Source of the DNA: Alnus glutinosa
Lineage: Eukaryota > Streptophyta > Magnoliopsida > Fagales > Betulaceae
Direction: 5' to 3'
Assembly: GCF_958979055.1 (NCBI RefSeq)
Contig: NC_084893.1
Location: 28,990,487 to 29,054,486, forward strand
DNA length: 64,000 nucleotides
A program made the translations under genes and the position numbers. Below are positions 1 to 20,000 of the stretch, piece after piece (position 1 is the first letter of the stretch; each line of letters begins with the position of its first letter). The notes below the pieces were generated by a model. It was not told where the DNA came from. It made no database searches and saw nothing but the letters and a program-made list of their open reading frames with translations.

Positions 1-130
1 TCTTCTGAATGTGAGATTTATCCTGCAAACGGCAGAATTGGTCTCTATATTTCCATTGTTGTCAATATTTGCAAGAACTAATCTGAAATAGATGTGCTGA
101 TATGCCAGGGTTACTATACTTACATCTGAT

Positions 131-7035
<6,905 letters not shown>

Positions 7036-7306
7036 TGTTGCTCAATGCTCCAACTTCGACGACTCCTAGAGAAAGCGGTCGTGTTGGATAGTATGCCAGC
7101 AACTGCAAGCGTGCACAATAGCTTGTTAAAATTACGAAAGTACACCCACTTTAAGGGATAGATGATAGTGGGTTCTGTTTGGGAATTGGGTTTACTCTGC
7201 TCGCCCTATGGGACAGGTTTGCCCTCCACAGTCCACACTGTGTAAAGGTACCTTTTTTAAGGCCCTTCTGCCTGCTTTTGCCTTCCCTCTCAACTCGATT
7301 GACTGA
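7036..7306. promoter_or_regulatory. Short shared region between two divergent genes
   Basis: The start codons of the minus-strand methyltransferase (7035) and the plus-strand unknown gene (7307) are only 271 bp apart. Both 5' UTRs and both core promoters must therefore fit here, or overlap. I see no clear TATA box for either side. A bidirectional promoter is an inference from the spacing. Confidence 0.6.
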
Positions 7307-7663
7307 ATGGCTGCGTCGACTGTGGAAGTACCAGTCTTCACAGACACTGACTTGGGAACTCACATAGCAATGGCCGTCCCTCCAGATATCACAGCAAGAG
7401 ATTTCAAGAGTGAGCAGAAAATCTCACACCTATCGTCCTCTTTTTATGAACTCCTTTTCTTTTCTCCTCATCTATAGTTAAAAATCAGTTCTTTATGTCA
7501 ATCTCTGACATTAAAATACAATAACTGAAAATCCATAAGGTGAATTGTTCTGGGTGGTTGCAATTTTTGTTTCCGGATGACTTTTATTTTCTTAAAATGC
7601 TTTAAGTGTTTTTACTTGGTTCTGGATTTCAGTTATTAACAAAAAAAATTCGGAACTCTTTAA

Positions 7664-7699
<36 letters not shown>

Positions 7700-9312
7700 T
7701 TTCAATGTTTATATGCTACATTTCATTGGCCGATTTGTCTTCTAATAATAACAGTTTCCTCATTTGAATCGGCTAAGATTTATTGGTTTCTAACATTCCA
7801 TTAAAATGCAAACAGTGGTGCCACAGGCTCAGGTTAGTTGTGGGCATTGGTATACGAGTAAATCTTTTTGAAGAATTACTCATATGAGGCTATTTACTAC
7901 CAGTCATTTTCAGCTGTTTGAGGTTTCATCTGGGAGATCCTATTAATGTGTTCTCCTTTTGTGTTTGTTTATCAGATCCTGAACCTGTATACTATTTGAC
8001 TAATTTCTTCTTACAATTCATGTGTTGGGAAATGTCATTTAAATTTGGTGCAGCATGTAATATCTGATCTTAGATTATCTGCCATGCTCTAGATTATGGA
8101 ATAACAAATCGTCCCAAATCTGTATGTAGGAGAAGCTGAAAGAGTGCACTTCAATTGTTTCCCAAAATCTGGAGAGATCATGATCTATGGGTTAATGGTG
8201 CCTTGTTATTTTCCATTTTTCTCAGTACTCATTTCTTGTTTTCAATTATGTTGCTGAATTTTTTTTATTTTTTTTAGTGATATTCTTTATCATCAGGGAT
8301 GCTTCTAATTCCGTTATCCATCTTCTAGTAGGTGAAGCGAAAATCTTGCCTTTACCATCTGCCTGAGTCACTGCCTATAAAGTATGCTTTCCAGGGTAAG
8401 AAAGGAGCATGGTTTCTGCATGTTCAAGCAAGGCCTTTGAGTAATTTAAGTGGGTCGGATCTACCCAAGGACGTGGCTGGAAAATTTGTGCAGCATATGT
8501 ACAATGGTAGCAAAGATACTGTTTATTTGGAACCACCAAACTTCCTTGCAAGCATTGGTGAGACTGAGACAAGAGGAGGAGGTAAGAGAAGGAGTTCGGG
8601 AAGATCAAACTGCCTTGAACCTTTTCGACAAGAGCTTCTCAGCGCTGTCTCTCTTCCAAAGGAAAAGACAAATAAGAGAAGGAAGAAACTTCATCATTTA
8701 GAGTGCACAGCAAGTGAAATAAAGAGGGGATGCGACCGTGGAAATAGAATTCCTGCTGTTGTTGCCAAAGAGAATTCTGGCTTTTGTGCGTCTGCAGATG
8801 AAGTTGAGCCTAGAGAAGGATTGAGTTCCAACCCAATGGTGGAGGCCCCCAGTGAGAAGTCATCAGAAGTAATATCAGTTTCAGGTATCATCAAGAGATA
8901 CTTCCCAAGCTCCAATGAAGTGAGCAGTTTCGGCAGCCCTTTAAGCTTTGATGTCAATGTCACACACAGAACATTTCAAGGTCAGAAGGAAGAACAATTA
9001 AATACTATAACAGATGATAAATGCTCAAGCATACAAGTTGATGTCCTCCCAGAGTTTACAGTCAAAACACCCCCAAGGATCTTGACACCGCCGTTGGTAG
9101 CTGCCCGAACTCCAAACTCTTTGAAGGCTAAGCTTGAAAGATCTCGAGTTGGGAAACGCCTCGTTCTGGCCTCATCCAATCTTAGGATTTCTGGGAGTAA
9201 GCAAAAACCTGCAATTTCTCTATGCAGACTCAGAGGTGAAAAAATGTTAGAACCCAATTTCTCTTCTATGATTAGAAATTTAGTCTTCGAGATGAGCGAC
9301 AGCGATGATTGA
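7307..9312 (+). CDS. Plant protein of unknown function, 383 aa
   Basis: I join three exons (7307-7409, 8130-8197, 8332-9312), all with consensus GT/AG ends and matching phases. The first ATG in frame starts MAASTVEVPVFTDTDLGTH. The first roughly 95 residues alternate hydrophobic and polar in a way that could form a compact ubiquitin-like beta-grasp fold, but that is only an impression. A basic stretch KEKTNKRRKK (about residue 166) looks like a nuclear localisation signal. The middle is Ser-rich and probably disordered. The C-terminus is conserved-looking, with a proline-rich PPRILTPPL segment, a basic patch and an acidic SDSDD end. No catalytic motif is visible. I do not recognise the family. 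The gene shares its 5' region with the divergent methyltransferase gene. Confidence 0.8.
7665..7699. repeat. Poly-C tract of 35 bases in an intron
   Basis: An uninterrupted run of about 35 C, inside intron 1 (7410-8129) of the unknown gene. The transcript carries poly-C and the opposite strand poly-G. The exact length is prone to sequencing or assembly error. Confidence 0.9.
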
Positions 9313-10933
9313 CATTACTTGGAGGCCTCTTGGTGGACCATGAAAGTTATGCATTAAAATGTCGTGCTCACTGGGGAGGAGCTACTCTGAAGCAGCCTCG
9401 TGGTTGGCATAAGCTGTCTGCTGAGCAAGTGACAACAACGATGAACAATCAGTAATTCCTATAAACCTGGACAAACAACTGCTCACTAACAAGCAGACTT
9501 ATGATTCAGGTTGAGCAACAGCAATGGCATAAACTATATGTACCTTGAAAAACGTTTATGGAATGACGTGACTCGTGATTGAGGTTGATCAGCAGTTTTT
9601 GAAGGTGATCTCTTATATGAAGATGTCGGTACAACTGTTGTCTTCAATATTTGCATTGCTGGGCATGCCAGGAATAGATGATAATAGCAAACAGCTATAC
9701 TTGAGAGTTTTCTGAGGAATAGTCTTCGACAAATAAATGCATACTGGAGGAGGTAATTAAGTGATTAACTTTCAAGTTGCAGTCATACTTTTAAAAAAAA
9801 AAAAAAAAAAAACCAAAAAGTGGAGCTTGAGGAAAGTTGCTTTTGATTAATGTATTGGTTTTTAACACTCAAGGATGTGCTGCAAGATGGCAATGTCTCA
9901 GAAATTTAGTTTAAATTTTCATTGTGTTAGTTCTAGTAGCTTTGGGAGACAGAAAGTATTTCAACTAAATGAAGTACTCAGCCATGAAGCTTCTGCTTTC
10001 TGTATTCAACTAAATGAAGTTAATGCAATGTTTTATCTATGTTGATTATTGATAGTTTATTAGTTTATCATTGCTGTAAATCAAGTTTCCTTGGTTACTA
10101 CTATGTTCAGCTGTTTGCTTTTAATTGGCATCAAAATTTCTTCTCTAGAGACAATCCAATTGAAATCTAATTTTGTCCAAATTACATAATTTTTGAGATT
10201 GCATGTTATTGGCCAAAAGATTATCTTTCATCAAGGCAGGCTAGAAGGGGCCAGAAGAAATAAATCATTTTATTTTAATTGTCAACCTAGCTCCTTTCAT
10301 TTAATTGTCCTCAAGTTAATGAATTCCTTTGTTGATATTTCTGCAACATCATAAGCAGAAAACAAAACCACAGTTTTCTCAGTTTAAATACCATATTAAT
10401 GATAACACGTTTTCTTCTAAACTAGATGGAAATAGATTCATTTAACTCAATTTATTAAACTGGCATGTATTTAAAATGCATCTGAGAATCGCGGGCTCTA
10501 TTAAAAATTCATTTTAAACACACAGTAGTTTAATAGACAGATTAAAAAAAAAAAAAAAAAAATTGTCCCAAATCTGGTTTTGAGATTACTTTCCCACCCC
10601 AAAAGGAAATGAATGCAGTAAGCATGAATTGGACCCAAAGAAAGGAATAACCTGCTTTAATTCGCATCCTTTTCCTCTCACCTTTTCCCCTACGATGAAG
10701 GGAAAAGAATTCTTTTAAGGAATCTGGTTTCCCCAAAGGAGCAAGAAACTAGTGGCTTGGTTGAGAAAGTTCCGAATATTTTATTAAAGCATGTCTCTTG
10801 GTTAGCTGTATCTTATTGACAGCCCAGTGGTAATTAATGACAACTTTTAACAAGCAGTAGTTGATTTTCTACTGAGCAAAGTAGAATAAACTATTGAGAA
10901 GGGATCAGTACACAACAACATTACACAATTTGT
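9313..10933. other. 3' UTR and AT-rich intergenic DNA
   Basis: The first few hundred bases are probably the 3' UTR of the unknown gene. The rest has A and T homopolymers (near 9793 and 10544) and no convincing coding exon on either strand. Confidence 0.6.
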
Positions 10934-11003
10934 GCACAACACAAGACACATGGGGTGGATCCTACTCATATGGGTCTCACCCATGTGTCTTGTGTTGTTC
11001 GCA
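10934..11003. mobile_element. Small foldback (MITE-like) element
   Basis: The arm at 10934-10957 (core ACACAAGACACATGGG) is the reverse complement of the arm at 10978-11002, with a spacer of about 20 bp. Flanking bases are also partly symmetric. No coding capacity. The superfamily is unknown. Confidence 0.6.
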
Positions 11004-12539
11004 AATATTTTTCCTAAAATATTTACCTGTTTTTTTTCCTTTTCTTTTGGCTAATGCTATCTTTTTTTCTTTTCTCTTTTTTAAGGCAATAATTTTTTAC
11101 ACAACTTTCAAACTCGACACGGAATTAGAAAGTCATAGTTGAGTGGTTTAATTTATTTAATTAAATAAGTCGGGTTAAGATTAACTTATATAGTCTTACA
11201 CTCATATCTCAACTCGATCTGAATCCAACACGTAATCATAAATTGCCGCCCCTAATTTTCTATCTTACAATACTATTGTTTTTGTATTCCTTTCTCCCAT
11301 GGGGAGTTTTGCATGTGTGAAAAAGGGATGAGTAGCATTATGAATGTAAAGTAGTGACTTTTTTTGCTTTTTTTGCTTTTTTTTTTATTTTTTTATTTTT
11401 TATTTTTATGAAAAGACACAAACCATAACCATTGGCATTATGATGTACAAACCAAGCCACTAAAGCTTTCTTCTTGATACTAGAATGATTTCTTATCTTT
11501 AACATTTATTATTTATGATAACCCCTAAAGCTTAATATATAAAAATTCTTTTAACATGAGCTCTTCCTATTATTCTTGGACATTTGAAACGCAGGCATGT
11601 GATGCCGTCTTGAGCTTCAAGTTCAGTACTGTACATGCATATATTCTGTCCTTTGAAGGCTCTCTGAGCACTTAAAGTGGCTCATGCATTTTAGAATATT
11701 GCATGGAAAATGATTAACCAAAAGCTATTGTTTCTCTCTTTTATTTTTTCTGGGTTAAAAATAAAGAAATAATAAGAAAATATTATTTAAATTGTATAAA
11801 AAAAATAGATAATCGGGTGAAAATATATATTTGAAATTATTATATTTAAATATATATATAAAAAAAATTATTATTGGCCTTCTCTTTGACTTGAGATTCA
11901 TTGATTAACCTTTTTCTTTATTATTATTATTTGTTATTAGTCATGGAATAAAGGTGCAGTGGGCCTTAAGCCCTTTAAAACTTCATCGCTAAGAAAAGGC
12001 CACGTTGATGGATATTTCAGTTTTTAAAATGCTATTTAAAAATAAAAATAAAATAAAAAATAAAAAATCTGACACAGAAGGATAAATTATCTAAGATGAA
12101 TTAAACATCAAATCTTCTTCTTACAAATTATGAGAATATCATTAAAACTGAAAAATCAATAATATAAATCTATTATTCATCGAATTAATATTGCTACTAT
12201 GTTTTTTTTTTAAATTAAAAAATAAAGAAAAACAGGAAAGTAATATTGCCACCGTGCCATGTCGGTATATATAGCGTCACATTATTTAAAATTTTAAAAG
12301 ACGTGGTATAATAATATATATTATTATATATATGAAATCTAATATAGACAATTAAGTAAATTATATATATGAATTCACAAAAAATTAGCTTTATTATAGG
12401 ATTTAATTTTATCTCAATATTGAAGAGATCAAGTGAAATGGAAAATATTTACTTTTAGGCTCTATATGTTATTTTGTTGCATCCAATTGTGCATAGAATA
12501 TATTTTTCTCCATTTAATTGAGAGAAGCCATTTTATAGT
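11004..12539. other. AT-rich intergenic DNA without recognised features
   Basis: Long T- and A-rich runs and short AT palindromes (for example near 12310-12350). I see no gene or clear element. Confidence 0.6.
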
Positions 12540-12548
12540 TTAAATTTT

Positions 12549-13017
12549 TGGGTAATTACCTTTTTCCCCTATGGACTACCAAAAAATGCGCGATGCCCCT
12601 ATGAACTACCAACTCGACCAAAATAGAGCATTCAACTACCAAAGACAACCATTTCCCCCCATTCCGTCAGTCAAATGGGTTAAAACAAACGGTCAACGGG
12701 TCACGTGATCGTCACACGCCATTTTACCCTCATTTTCTTCATCTTTTCCCCCCATAAATTACCACCATCTTCCTCTTTCCCCCCCCATAAACTACCACAA
12801 TCTTCATCTTTTCCCCCTATGAACTACCACTATCTTCCAACATGCCCCCATGTAAAACGGGACATGACCCATTGACTGTTTATTTTAACCCCTCTAACTG
12901 ACGGAAGAGAGGAAAATGGTTGTCTTTGGTAGTTGAATGCTCTATTTTGGTCGAGTTGGTAGTTCATGGAACATCACGCATTTTTTGGTAGTTTATGGGG
13001 GAAAAGGTAATTACCCC
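12549..13017. mobile_element. Mutator-type MITE with long TIRs and 9-bp target duplication
   Basis: Arms of about 150 bp (12549-12700 and about 12855-13017) are near-perfect reverse complements. Both ends read GGGTAATTACC going inward. The element is flanked directly by TTAAATTTT at 12540-12548 and again at 13018-13026, a 9-bp target duplication typical of Mutator-like elements. The interior, about 150 bp of CCCCATAAACTACCA-like DNA, has no ORF. It is non-autonomous and would need a transposase encoded elsewhere. The perfect target duplication suggests fairly recent insertion. Confidence 0.9.
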
Positions 13018-13026
13018 TTAAATTTT

Positions 13027-13752
13027 ATTTTGTTTTATTTTAACAATATAAACAATGCCACATGGTTAGGGGTGGAACTATAATTTTAGGAGAGAGGAGA
13101 CAAAACTAATTTCAGGGGATCAATTTCATAAAAATACCTAAAATTTATAATAATTTTTCAAAATTTTGTGACATTTTTTAAATTTTGAAACTCTCTAAGG
13201 CTAAGAGTGGTTCCGCCCTTGCACATGATAGATATGTTGTCACGTTATTTAAAATTTTTAACTAAAATTGTATCGTATACACTGTTTAGATTCAACAAAA
13301 TTGAATAATAACCATGAAATTACTTATTTTAATTTCAAGTGAAATAAATAGAATCTTTGCCTATAATGTAATCGTATAAATTTAAATAAAGTAACTATAT
13401 ATACATTATTAAATATGTAAAATTTAATCCAAACCAATAAATATATGATCCTCTCCATTACACCTATTCCAGATTTAAGAAGCTTTTCCTTTTCCTATCC
13501 TTTATGGATTTTCTTTAAAAAAAAAAAAAAAAAGAAAAAGAAAAAACCCACCAGCTGGTAATTTTAAGTGTAATTATAGAACAGAAGAATTTACAATTTT
13601 TTTTCTTTTTTTTAAAAAAGAAATTTAATTTCCCCTCTCTCTCTCTTTCCGAATATCTGAAGTTTTGGTGTGCAATTTCTCTCTTCTTCATCTTCACCCA
13701 CATATATATATATAAAAATAGAACACTTGGTTTCTCAGTTGCATTTCTTCTC

Positions 13753-13755
<3 letters not shown>
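13027..13755. other. AT-rich DNA upstream of the HECT ligase gene
   Basis: Contains T- and A-rich runs and a short CT run near 13636. The distal part presumably includes the promoter of the downstream ligase gene. No distinct element can be assigned. Confidence 0.5.

Positions 13756-13797
<42 letters not shown>
13756..13797 (+). repeat. CT microsatellite in probable 5' UTR of the HECT ligase gene
   Basis: About 20 TC units, ending roughly 250 bp before the ATG at 14049. CT-rich tracts are common in plant 5' leaders and core promoters. A role here is inferred from position only. Confidence 0.85.
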
Positions 13798-13800
<3 letters not shown>

Positions 13801-14048
13801 ATCAAAACCCTAATACCCGATCGCAAAAACCTTGAAATCCTCTTTGTTTTCGTTCCAAGTCCGTATGATTGTTAATTGGAATCATATTTCTAGGATCCGA
13901 TCGTTGTGAATAGTGACCAAAAGCCCTACTTTTTTACTTTTTACTCTTCGATTTCGAGGTCTCTGACTCTTCGATCGATTCTCAGTTTTTGAGGATTTGA
14001 TCGGTTTCTCCAAGCGGTTTCGGTTCGTGAAATGCTTTTGATTCCAAG

Positions 14049-17000
14049 ATGAAGTTGAAGAGGAGGAGAGCATTGGAAGTGGTCAGCATATTCACCAATG
14101 AAAAAAATATTCTATTGCATAAATATTTGCTTCTATTACAATTTGTTTTTTACAATCTTGTTCGCTTTTTTATACGCTTTTCCTGAAATGTTGGAGTACA
14201 ATTAGTGTGTTGGTATTGGGGTTTATGCAAAATAATTTCTTTGCCCTAGCGTTCTTTTATGTTTGTGATGATCTGATTGTGATTTTGATGGCTTAAAGAT
14301 TGTTGTTTTACTGCTATTATGGTTGTTTCTGTGCATTTGGTTGTCATGGTCTGTTTGGTTGCTTGAGAAATTCCTGGGAAGAGGTCAAGAAAATAGTGTA
14401 TTTTCTTTTTGTTGATTATTGATATCTGTGAATTTGAAAATATTCAGTTTATTGAACTGAAAACTATTGCTTCACCTGGGGTTTTCGTTCACATGGGAAA
14501 AAAATGCTAAGAGCTTAGTAAATTTGGTTATATTTAATTCCATACTAACCCATTAGGGTATAAATGTTTAGAACCATGATTTTTGGATCATTAGTTGCTT
14601 AAGTTGAACGAGTCTTCTCATCTTTAGAACACTTGCTGATTATTTATTGCTCGTTGCCAAGGTTGGATTGTTGTTCAATGAAAGAACTAAATGGCCCCAT
14701 GATTTATGAAATGAAGCCGTTCTCTTTTCTTGTTGCTTAGAAACTGCTGGAAAATTGGAAAAACAAAAAAAAATTGAATATTTTGATTGCTACTGCTAGC
14801 AGACATGCCAAAAGAAAAAAGAGGAGAAATTGTTGTTAGGATAAGGTGAAATCAAGAAAACCTGATTTTTGCGTAGGACATTTAATATGTTCTTATGTCA
14901 GAATAAACAAGGTGCATGATTTCATTTTTGTTTCAATTTTAAATATAAATCATTACTTCTCAGTTGATAGTGGAAAAGCCTTTTAAAAGATCTGGCAATG
15001 AAAGTTTTGTGCCTTTAGGTTTTAATACTGAAAAAGCCTTTAAGGATCTCTGGCAGTGAAAGCTTCGTGACTTTAGACTTTGACGTTGTGGAACCATTTT
15101 TAGTGGTAGGCAAGTGTTGGCACAGGGTATATAATTCAAAAATTGCCTTTTTAATTAGTTGATCTTTAATTTGTTATGAGTTTTATCTTTAATTTGTTAT
15201 GAGTGTTCTTGATCTTAAATTTGTTATGAGTTTTATCTTTAATTTGTTATGAGTGTTCTTGATCTTAAATTTGTTATGAGTTTTATCTTGCTACAATGTA
15301 AATATGTTATCCAGTACCGTGGTGATGCCTACAAATTTAGTAACTATACTTTTTCCCTATAATTTGTCTCAGCCTCCAAAAATTAGATCCTTCATCGATA
15401 GTGTCACTGCTGTTCCACTCGAGAATATAGAAGAACCCCTCAAAGGCTTTGTTTGGGAGTTTGATAAGGTTCCTTTTTTCACCTTTCATGTTATGAAGTT
15501 GCGATTGCTGTGTTGCAGTTTGATTTATGTGTATCTTGGTCGTGCAGGGAGATTTCCATCATTGGGTGGATCTTTTTAATCATTTTGATTCATTTTTTGA
15601 GAAGCACATCAAAGGGAGGAAGGATTTGCAGGTTGAGGATAATTTTCTGGATTCTGATCCTCCCTTCCCAAGAGAAGCCATTATTCAAATTCTCCGTGTT
15701 ATAAGAATAATATTGGAGAATTGCACAAATAAGCACTTCTATAGTTCTTACGAGGTATGTTTATTTTCCTCTTTCAGAAATATACTTGTAATTTTTATTT
15801 CTTGGATTAATACTAGGTGGTACAATTGTCAATTCATTTGTATTAGTGTGTTTTGCTTATATTCGTTGCTTGGCAATAACTGCTTTGATTATGTTGTTTA
15901 GGAATTTTCAGAGTTTTCATCACTTGAAGCTTTGTTCTTTTACCTTCCCATAAATTTTACACTTTTGGTTTGTATGAAATTGCAGCAGCATCTTTCTTTA
16001 CTGCTTGCTTCAACCGATCCGGATGTTATTGAAGCTTGCCTGCAGACTTTGGCTGCTTTTTTGAAAAAAACGATTGGCAAGTACTCCATCAGAGATGCTT
16101 CTCTGAATTCAAAGTTATTTACTCTTGCACAAGGTTGGGGGGGGAAGGAAGAGGGGCTTGGATTAATTGCAACTGCTGTGCATGACGGTTGTGACCCAAT
16201 TGCTTATGAGTTGGGTTGCACGCTTCACTTTGAATTCTACGCGTCCAGTGAGTTGTCCAGTGAACTCCCTGCCACAGAACTTTCAACCCAAGGCTTACAG
16301 ATCATTCATTTGCCTGACATCAATACTCGCGTAGAGACTGATCTAGAGCTTTTAAGCAATTTAGTTGCAGAATACAAAGTACCTACCAGTTTAAGATTTT
16401 CTCTATTGACAAGATTGCGGTTTGCAAGGGCTTTTGGCTCTATAGCTTCTCGGCAGCAGTATACCTGCATTCGATTGTATGCCTTCATAGTTCTTGTGCA
16501 AGCAAGTGGTGATGCAGATGACCTAGTTTCTTTCTTTAATACTGAGCCCGAGTTTGTCAATGAGTTAGTGTCGTTGTTAAGCTATGAAGATGCAGTTCCT
16601 GAGAAAATTCGGATTTTGTGTCTGCTTTCTTTGGTTGCTCTTTGTCAAGATAGGTCTCGCCAGCCTTCTGTCTTGACTGCTGTCACATCTGGTGGTCACC
16701 GTGGCATCCTATCCAGCCTCATGCAGAAGGCCATTGATTCTGTAATCAGTGATGCTTCAAAGTGGTCTGTAGTTTTTGCTGAGGCGCTTTTATCTCTTGT
16801 CACTGTTTTGGTTTCGTCATCTTCAGGTTGCTCAGCCATGCGCGAGGCAGGATTTATTCCTACTCTCCTACCTCTCCTTAAAGATACAAATCCACAACAC
16901 TTGCATTTGGTAAGCACAGCTGTGCATATTCTAGAAGCTTTTATGGATTACAGTAATCCAGCCGCTGCCTTGTTCAGAGACTTGGGCGGTTTGGATGATA

Positions 17001-20000
17001 CCGTTTCTCGTCTGAAGGTGGAAGTGTCACATATAGAAAATGGTTCAAAGCAACAAGGTGAAAGTTCTGATTGTAGTGGGAGGAGTAAGGAAGTAATTGC
17101 AGGCGCCTCAAGTGAGCTAGATGACATGCAGCCTCTATATTCTGAAGCATTAGTTTCGTATCACCGGCGATTGCTGATGAAAGCTCTACTGCGTGCTATA
17201 TCCCTTGGAACTTATGCCCCCGGAAATACTGCACGTGTTTATGGCACCGAGGAGAGTTTACCGTATTGCTTATGCGTAATTTTTAGGAGGGCAAAAGATT
17301 TTGGTGGTGGGGTGTTTTCACTTGCAGCTACTGTCATGAGTGATTTGATTCACAAAGATCCCACTTGTTTTCCTGTCTTAGACGCAGCAGGTCTTCCTTC
17401 TGCCTTCTTGGATGCTATAATGGATGGTGTTCTCTGCTCTTCTGAAGCCATATCATGCATACCTCAGTGTTTGGATGCTTTGTGCCTAAACAACAATGGT
17501 CTTCAGGCCGTTAGAGACCGCAATGCTCTGAGGTGCTTTGTGAAAATATTTACTTCAAGAACTTATTTGCGTGCACTTACTAGTGATACCCCAGTATCCT
17601 TGTCTAGTGGACTGGATGAACTAATGCGCCACGCTTCCTCATTGCGTGGGCTTGGAGTGGATATGTTGATCGAGATCTTAAATGCCATTTTGAGAATGGG
17701 ATCTGGTATCGATTCTTCTTGCTTGTCCACTGATCCTTTGTGCTCCTCTACCCCCGTTCCCATGGAAACTGATGGTGAAGAGAGGAACTTGATTCTTTCA
17801 GATGATAGGGAAGCATCCAAGATGGAAAATTCAGAGCAGACCTCTGAGCAATCTGCTGATTCCTCAACAGTTAATATTGAGTCATTCCTCACTGACTGTG
17901 TGAGCAATGCTGCTCGTCTTCTTGAAACAATTCTTCAGAATGCTGATACGTGTCGTATATTTGTAGAGAAAAAGGGGATTGAAGCTGTTCTGCAGTTGTT
18001 CACTTTGCCTTTAATGCCTCTTTCAGTCTCAGTTGGTCAGAGTATCTCCGTCGCCTTTAAGAACTTCTCACCACAGCATTCTGCTTCTCTTGCTCGGGCA
18101 GTTTGTTCATTTCTGAGAGAACATCTGAAATCAACAAATGAACTCTTAGTTTCAGTTGGAGGGACTCAGCTTGCTGTGGTTGAATCTGCACTGCAAACAA
18201 AGGTTTTGAGAAATCTTTCCAGTCTTGAAGGCATTCTGTCTCTTTCTAATTTTTTATTGAAGGGGACTACTAGTGTGGTCTCAGAGCTTGGCAATGCAGA
18301 TGCTGATGTGTTGAAGGATCTTGGGTGCACATACAGGGAAATAATCTGGCAAATTTCTTTGTGTAACGATTCCAAAGTGGATGAGAAGAGGAATGCTGAT
18401 CAAGAACCTGAGAGTTCAGAGGCAGCTCCATCAAATGCTGTTGGAAGAGAGAGTGATGATGATGCAAATACTCCAATGGTGAGATACATGAACCCTGTTT
18501 CTGTCAGGAATGGTTCTCAGTCCTTGTGGGCTGGAGACCGGGAGTTTCTGTCAGTAGTTCGTTCTGGAGAAGGTTTGCACCGTCGTAGTCGACATGGGTT
18601 GACACGCCTAAGGGGAAGGACAGGCAGGCACGTGGAGGCTTTGAACATTGACTCTGAAGTTCTGTCCAATGTACCAGAGACATCTTCCCAGGATTTGAAA
18701 AAGAAAAGTCCTGATGTTCTTGTTTTGGAAATTCTTAACAAGCTTGCTTCAATGTTCCGCTCTTTCTTCACAGCTCTTGTCAAGGGATTCACATCGCCAA
18801 ATCGTCGTAGAGTTGACTCAGGGTCGTTGAGTTCAGCTTCGAAGACCCTTGGAACTGGCCTGGCAAAGGTATTTCTTGAGGCTCTTAGTTTCTCTGGGTA
18901 TTCTACTTCTGTGGGGCTTGACATGTCATTGTCAGTAAAATGTCGATATCTTGGAAAGGTAGTGGATGACATGGCATCCATAACATTTGACAGCAGGCGA
19001 CGTACTTGTTATACTGCAATGGTTAATAATTTTTATGTTCATGGTACCTTTAAGGAGCTACTGACGACATTTGAAGCAACAAGTCAGTTGCTGTGGACAC
19101 TGCCATACTCTATCCCAACATCAGGCATTGATCAAGAAAAGGCAGGTGAAGGAAGTAAATTGTCTCACAGTACATGGCTGCTTGATACATTGCAGAGTTA
19201 TTGCCGTGTGCTCGAGTATTTTGTTAATTCTTCTTTACTTCTATCTCCGAGCTCTGCATCCCAAGTGCAGCTTCTAGTGCAGTCGGTTGCAGTTGGTCTT
19301 TCAATTGGGCTATTTCCTGTTCCAAGGGACCCAGAAGTCTTTGTTCGTATGCTGCAATCTCAGGTTCTTGATGTGATACTTCCTGTTTGGAACCACCCCA
19401 TGTTTCCCAATTGTAGTCTGGGTTTCGTTGCTTCCATTCTTTCACTTGTTACACATGTGTACTCTGGTGTTGGAGATGTGAAACGAAATCGAAGTGGCGT
19501 TGCGGGGACTGCAAACCAGAGATTTATGCCCCCACCTCCTGATGAAACTACTATTGGCACCATTGTTGAGATGGGCTTTACAAGGGCAAGAGCAGAGGAA
19601 GCACTGAGGCGAGTGGAAACAAATAGCGTTGAGATGGCCATGGAATGGTTGTGTAGTCATGCTGAGGATCCTGTACAGGAGGATGATGAACTAGCTCGGG
19701 CACTTGCTCTGTCGCTGGGGAGTTCGTCAGAAACATCTAAAGTTGATACTGTTGACAAGTCGATGGATGTCCTGACAGAAGATGGGCATATGAAGGCACC
19801 CCCTGTGGATGATATTCTTGCTTCGTCAGTGAAAATTTTTCAGAGCAGTGACACAATGGCATTCCCGTTGACAGATTTGTTTGTTACACTTTGCAATCGG
19901 AACAAAGGAGAAGACCGTCCAAGAGTGGCATCTTATCTTATTCAGCAGCTAAAGCTTTGCCCTTTGGATTTTTCTAAGGATACGAGTGCATTAAGTATGC

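Noticed and set aside
13515..13826. Minus-strand frame with Arg-Glu repeats
   Set aside because: A product of the CT microsatellite in the 5' region of the ligase gene; no splice or homology support.
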